Positions 63,762-64,000 of a stretch of 64,000 nt of DNA are shown here, piece after piece. The DNA is taken from the NCBI RefSeq assembly GCF_021442325.1, contig NZ_CP087879.1, positions 2,852,001-2,916,000 of the forward strand. Reading direction: 5' to 3'. Every line of letters starts with the position of its first letter. The first letter of the stretch is position 1. The DNA is from Agromyces marinus. GTDB lineage: Bacteria > Actinomycetota > Actinomycetes > Actinomycetales > Microbacteriaceae. The position numbers were made by a program, and so were the translations under genes. A model generated the notes under the pieces. That model did no database searches. It was not told where the DNA came from and saw only the letters and a program-made list of their open reading frames with translations.

Positions 63762-63777
63762 TACAGCGACTGCTGTA
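63762..63777. promoter_or_regulatory. CmtR-type operator TACAGC-N4-GCTGTA
   Basis: A perfect 6-bp dyad with a 4-nt centre lies 11 nt before the cmtR-like start, in an AT-richer patch. It overlaps the expected promoter. Confidence 0.75.
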
Positions 63778-63813
63778 CTGATTCGCCGCCGCAGCCGAAA
63801 TGCGCGGATGCCG

Positions 63814-64000
63814 CTACGCCGGCGTCTGCTGGTGCGCCGCCACGTGCCACGCACCGTCGTCGTAGAGGTAGGTCGTCGACATGCGCAGGTCCGCGACCTC
63901 GTCACCACGACGTGCGACCGCACGGTAGGCCAGGATGCCGGCGCGCTCGCCGAGCCGGACGACCGCGGGTTCGTGGATCTCGTACGCGTCCCACGGCGCG
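63814..64000 (-). CDS. SnoaL/NTF2-like protein, C-terminal part (partial)
   Basis: The frame enters from the right edge and stops at TAG 63816-63814. It encodes 61 residues, including YEIHEPAVVRLGERAGILAY, YRAVARRGDE and STTYLYDDGAWHVAAHQQTP, the closing strands of a DUF4440/SnoaL-type NTF2-like fold. The start lies outside the window. Confidence 0.75.
   Translation of the reverse strand, partial: APWDAYEIHEPAVVRLGERAGILAYRAVARRGDEVADLRMSTTYLYDDGAWHVAAHQQTPA

Overview
The window is high-GC DNA with dense, short-spaced genes, many GTG starts and stop/start overlaps of the ATGA or GTGA type. Gene content (PurS/PurQ/PurL, DUF3073, DUF3151, SCP_3, CmtR-type ArsR, MT0933-like protein) points to an actinobacterium. 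The frequent octamer CGGATGCC/GGCATCCG and the gene types suggest Microbacteriaceae (Agromyces-like); the family is inferred from memory, not from a search. I see no rRNA, tRNA, CRISPR array, intact insertion sequence or prophage. It reads as ordinary chromosome with small rearranged or decayed patches.

Layout. 1-6.6 kb: end of a membrane protein, a TipA-like MerR regulator, a DUF4097-PadR pair with twin palindromic operators, a lipoprotein, a GNAT, a crcB pair, an MNT antitoxin with a truncated HEPN partner, a flavin monooxygenase and DUF3073. 6.6-15.5 kb: purine genes purM, purF, purD and purC mixed with small accessory genes. 15.5-21.2 kb: a VOC dioxygenase, TetR, DUF1905 and a tryptophan-to-anthranilate cluster (kynA, an amidohydrolase, kynU). 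21.2-26.4 kb: a heptad-repeat membrane protein, purS-purQ, a decayed patch carrying a second copy of the purQ 3' end, and DUF2254. 26.4-34.4 kb: katA-furA, a secreted M14 carboxypeptidase, MscS, a formylglycine-generating enzyme, a flavodoxin-type reductase, apt and DUF3817. 34.4-41.1 kb: purL, an Erm rRNA methyltransferase with a candidate leader peptide, an SDR, a second DUF4097 and chorismate mutase. 41.1-47.7 kb: a copper efflux operon with twin CsoR-type boxes, a YtrA-regulated ABC exporter, an EamA transporter and a repeat-rich gap with an 83-nt G/T-only tract. 47.7-53.7 kb: two acetate-type sodium symporter modules flanking a LytS/LytTR two-component system. 53.7-64 kb: a GNAT relic, an MT0933-like protein, purA, DUF3151, nnrE, argG, a VOC/TetR pair, cardiolipin synthase and a CmtR/P1B-ATPase operon.

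Common themes. Eight de novo purine genes (purM, F, D, C, S, Q, L, A) and apt lie within about 48 kb but in separate transcription units. About twenty genes have a TANNNT -10 hexamer ending 5-8 nt before the start codon, which predicts leaderless mRNAs. Several metal and stress units carry a visible operator beside their regulator (PadR, FurA, YtrA, CmtR). Local decay is visible in hepT, a GNAT gene and the purQ duplication.
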